From Struthio camelus (taxonomy: Eukaryota > Chordata > Aves > Struthioniformes > Struthionidae), in NCBI RefSeq assembly GCF_040807025.1, contig NC_090954.1, positions 506,001-570,000 on the forward strand: 64,000 nt of DNA, written 5' to 3'. The notes under the pieces were generated by a model. The model searched no databases, had not been told where the DNA came from, and saw only the letters and a program-made list of their open reading frames with translations. How positions within the stretch are numbered: the stretch's first letter is position 1; each line of letters opens with the position of its first letter. Below are positions 33,338 to 64,000 of this stretch, piece by piece. The position numbers were made by a program, and so were the translations under genes.

Positions 33338-34206
33338 GGGCCCGACTGTGACCTGGAAAAGCTGCTGGATTGCTGTGTTAGCCCCCCCCCAGTACGTGGT
33401 TGTTACCTCTTCAGTTCCTCATCTGTCCATATGCTCTGACTGACCACTCAGCAAGCCAGCCCCGCTCTGTGAGAAATGGAGTACAAGAACCATCATGTAG
33501 AAAAAGAGCAGCCAAATGCCCAGGAAACCTTTGCTGCCTCCTCCCACTTAGCTCATTGCTCATTGCCGCCTCCATGCCCAGAATTGAGGAATGTCAGCAA
33601 GAGAACTTTGCAAGCAAAGGCCACCTTTGTTGCCGCACACCTGCCACGAGCCTGCAGCTGAGAGCAGCCACTTCCATTAGGAACAAGCAGCCATGAGTCC
33701 ATGCAAGAGCCCTGGCCGCCAAAGAGCCTGGACCCAATGTGCTGTTGCAGACCCATCACCGAGACTGATACTAGCAAGGACAGCTCTACTAACTACACAC
33801 TATCACCCCTTCTGTTAAACCCACTGGCACCCGCCCCCCCTCAGCACCAAAGACTGCGATACAGGCTATCCAAGTCCAAAAGGAGGAATGCTACTCTCAG
33901 TCTCATCCATTTTCACATGGTCATGTTCCTGTCACTAAGAAAGGCAAAACAAAACAGGAGCTGAGTCTAACTGTGCAAATTGTTGGGGCAACACCCAGGG
34001 TGTCTCCCCCACTTCCAGGATCCACCTGCTGCAGGGTGGAAGGAAGAATGAAAGGGCGCCCGAGCTCCTGCCCCAGAAGCCATGTGCTGGGCTATCTGCA
34101 GTGTCCTGCTAGCAGTGCATGATTCTGTTTGCTAAGCTCCACCAACGCGTGTAGGTAGGTGTGCACTAAACCCACAAGGACGGCTCCGGCAGAGGTTACG
34201 CTGATC

Positions 34207-64000
<29,794 letters not shown>

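Larger units (their letters stand above)
30781..34206. other. Region between the converging DPYSL3 and STK32A genes
   Basis: The two stop codons are 4.08 kb apart. This part holds a CpG-dense block (about 31100-32350), a T23 run, a (TTTTA)n tract and a C17 run. The right-hand part probably includes the STK32A 3' UTR on the - strand. No third protein-coding gene was recognised. Confidence 0.75.

Overview
The window is vertebrate nuclear DNA, most likely from a bird. Coding sequence occurs only as short exons bounded by consensus GT/AG splice sites. Introns are compact, interspersed repeats are few, and the one clear transposon is a CR1 3' tail (about 48471-48532), the dominant avian LINE. A non-avian reptile cannot be fully excluded from the sequence alone.

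The window holds parts of two genes arranged tail to tail. On the + strand, 7798-30126, are 13 exons (exons 2-14) of DPYSL3 (CRMP4), a cytosolic collapsin-response-mediator protein. The exons read without a break from residue 14 to the stop. With the 13-residue short-isoform exon 1, which lies upstream of base 1, the protein would be 570 residues. On the - strand, 62446 down to 34207, are 9 exons of STK32A (YANK1), a serine/threonine kinase. They run from the split Trp codon before the YSFQDEED segment to the stop (about residues 87-396 of 396). The first ~87 residues, with the glycine loop and catalytic Lys, lie beyond base 64000. I identified both genes by recalling family proteins, not by a search; splice phases and total lengths agree exactly.

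Layout: 1-7797 is intronic or upstream DPYSL3 DNA, GC-rich in the first 300 bases and again near 780-1010. 7798-30126 is DPYSL3 exons 2-14. 30127-34206 is the shared 3' region between the two stop codons, with candidate poly(A) signals for both genes and a CpG-dense block (about 31100-32350) that no recognised exon explains. 34207-62446 is the STK32A 3' part, with long AT-rich introns. 62447-64000 is further STK32A intron.

DPYSL3 acts in growth-cone and cytoskeletal regulation. STK32A is a poorly characterised kinase. Nothing here shows that they act together; the pairing is most simply old shared synteny, because CRMP and STK32 paralogues are also neighbours elsewhere in vertebrate genomes.

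I found no prokaryotic-type operon, CRISPR array, tRNA or rRNA gene, endogenous retrovirus or novel multi-gene system. The points most worth a second look are the unexplained CpG-dense block between the converging genes, several candidate conserved non-coding elements in introns, a perfect 14-bp-stem hairpin at 17421-17451, and a small ORF in a CpG pocket at 868-1011.
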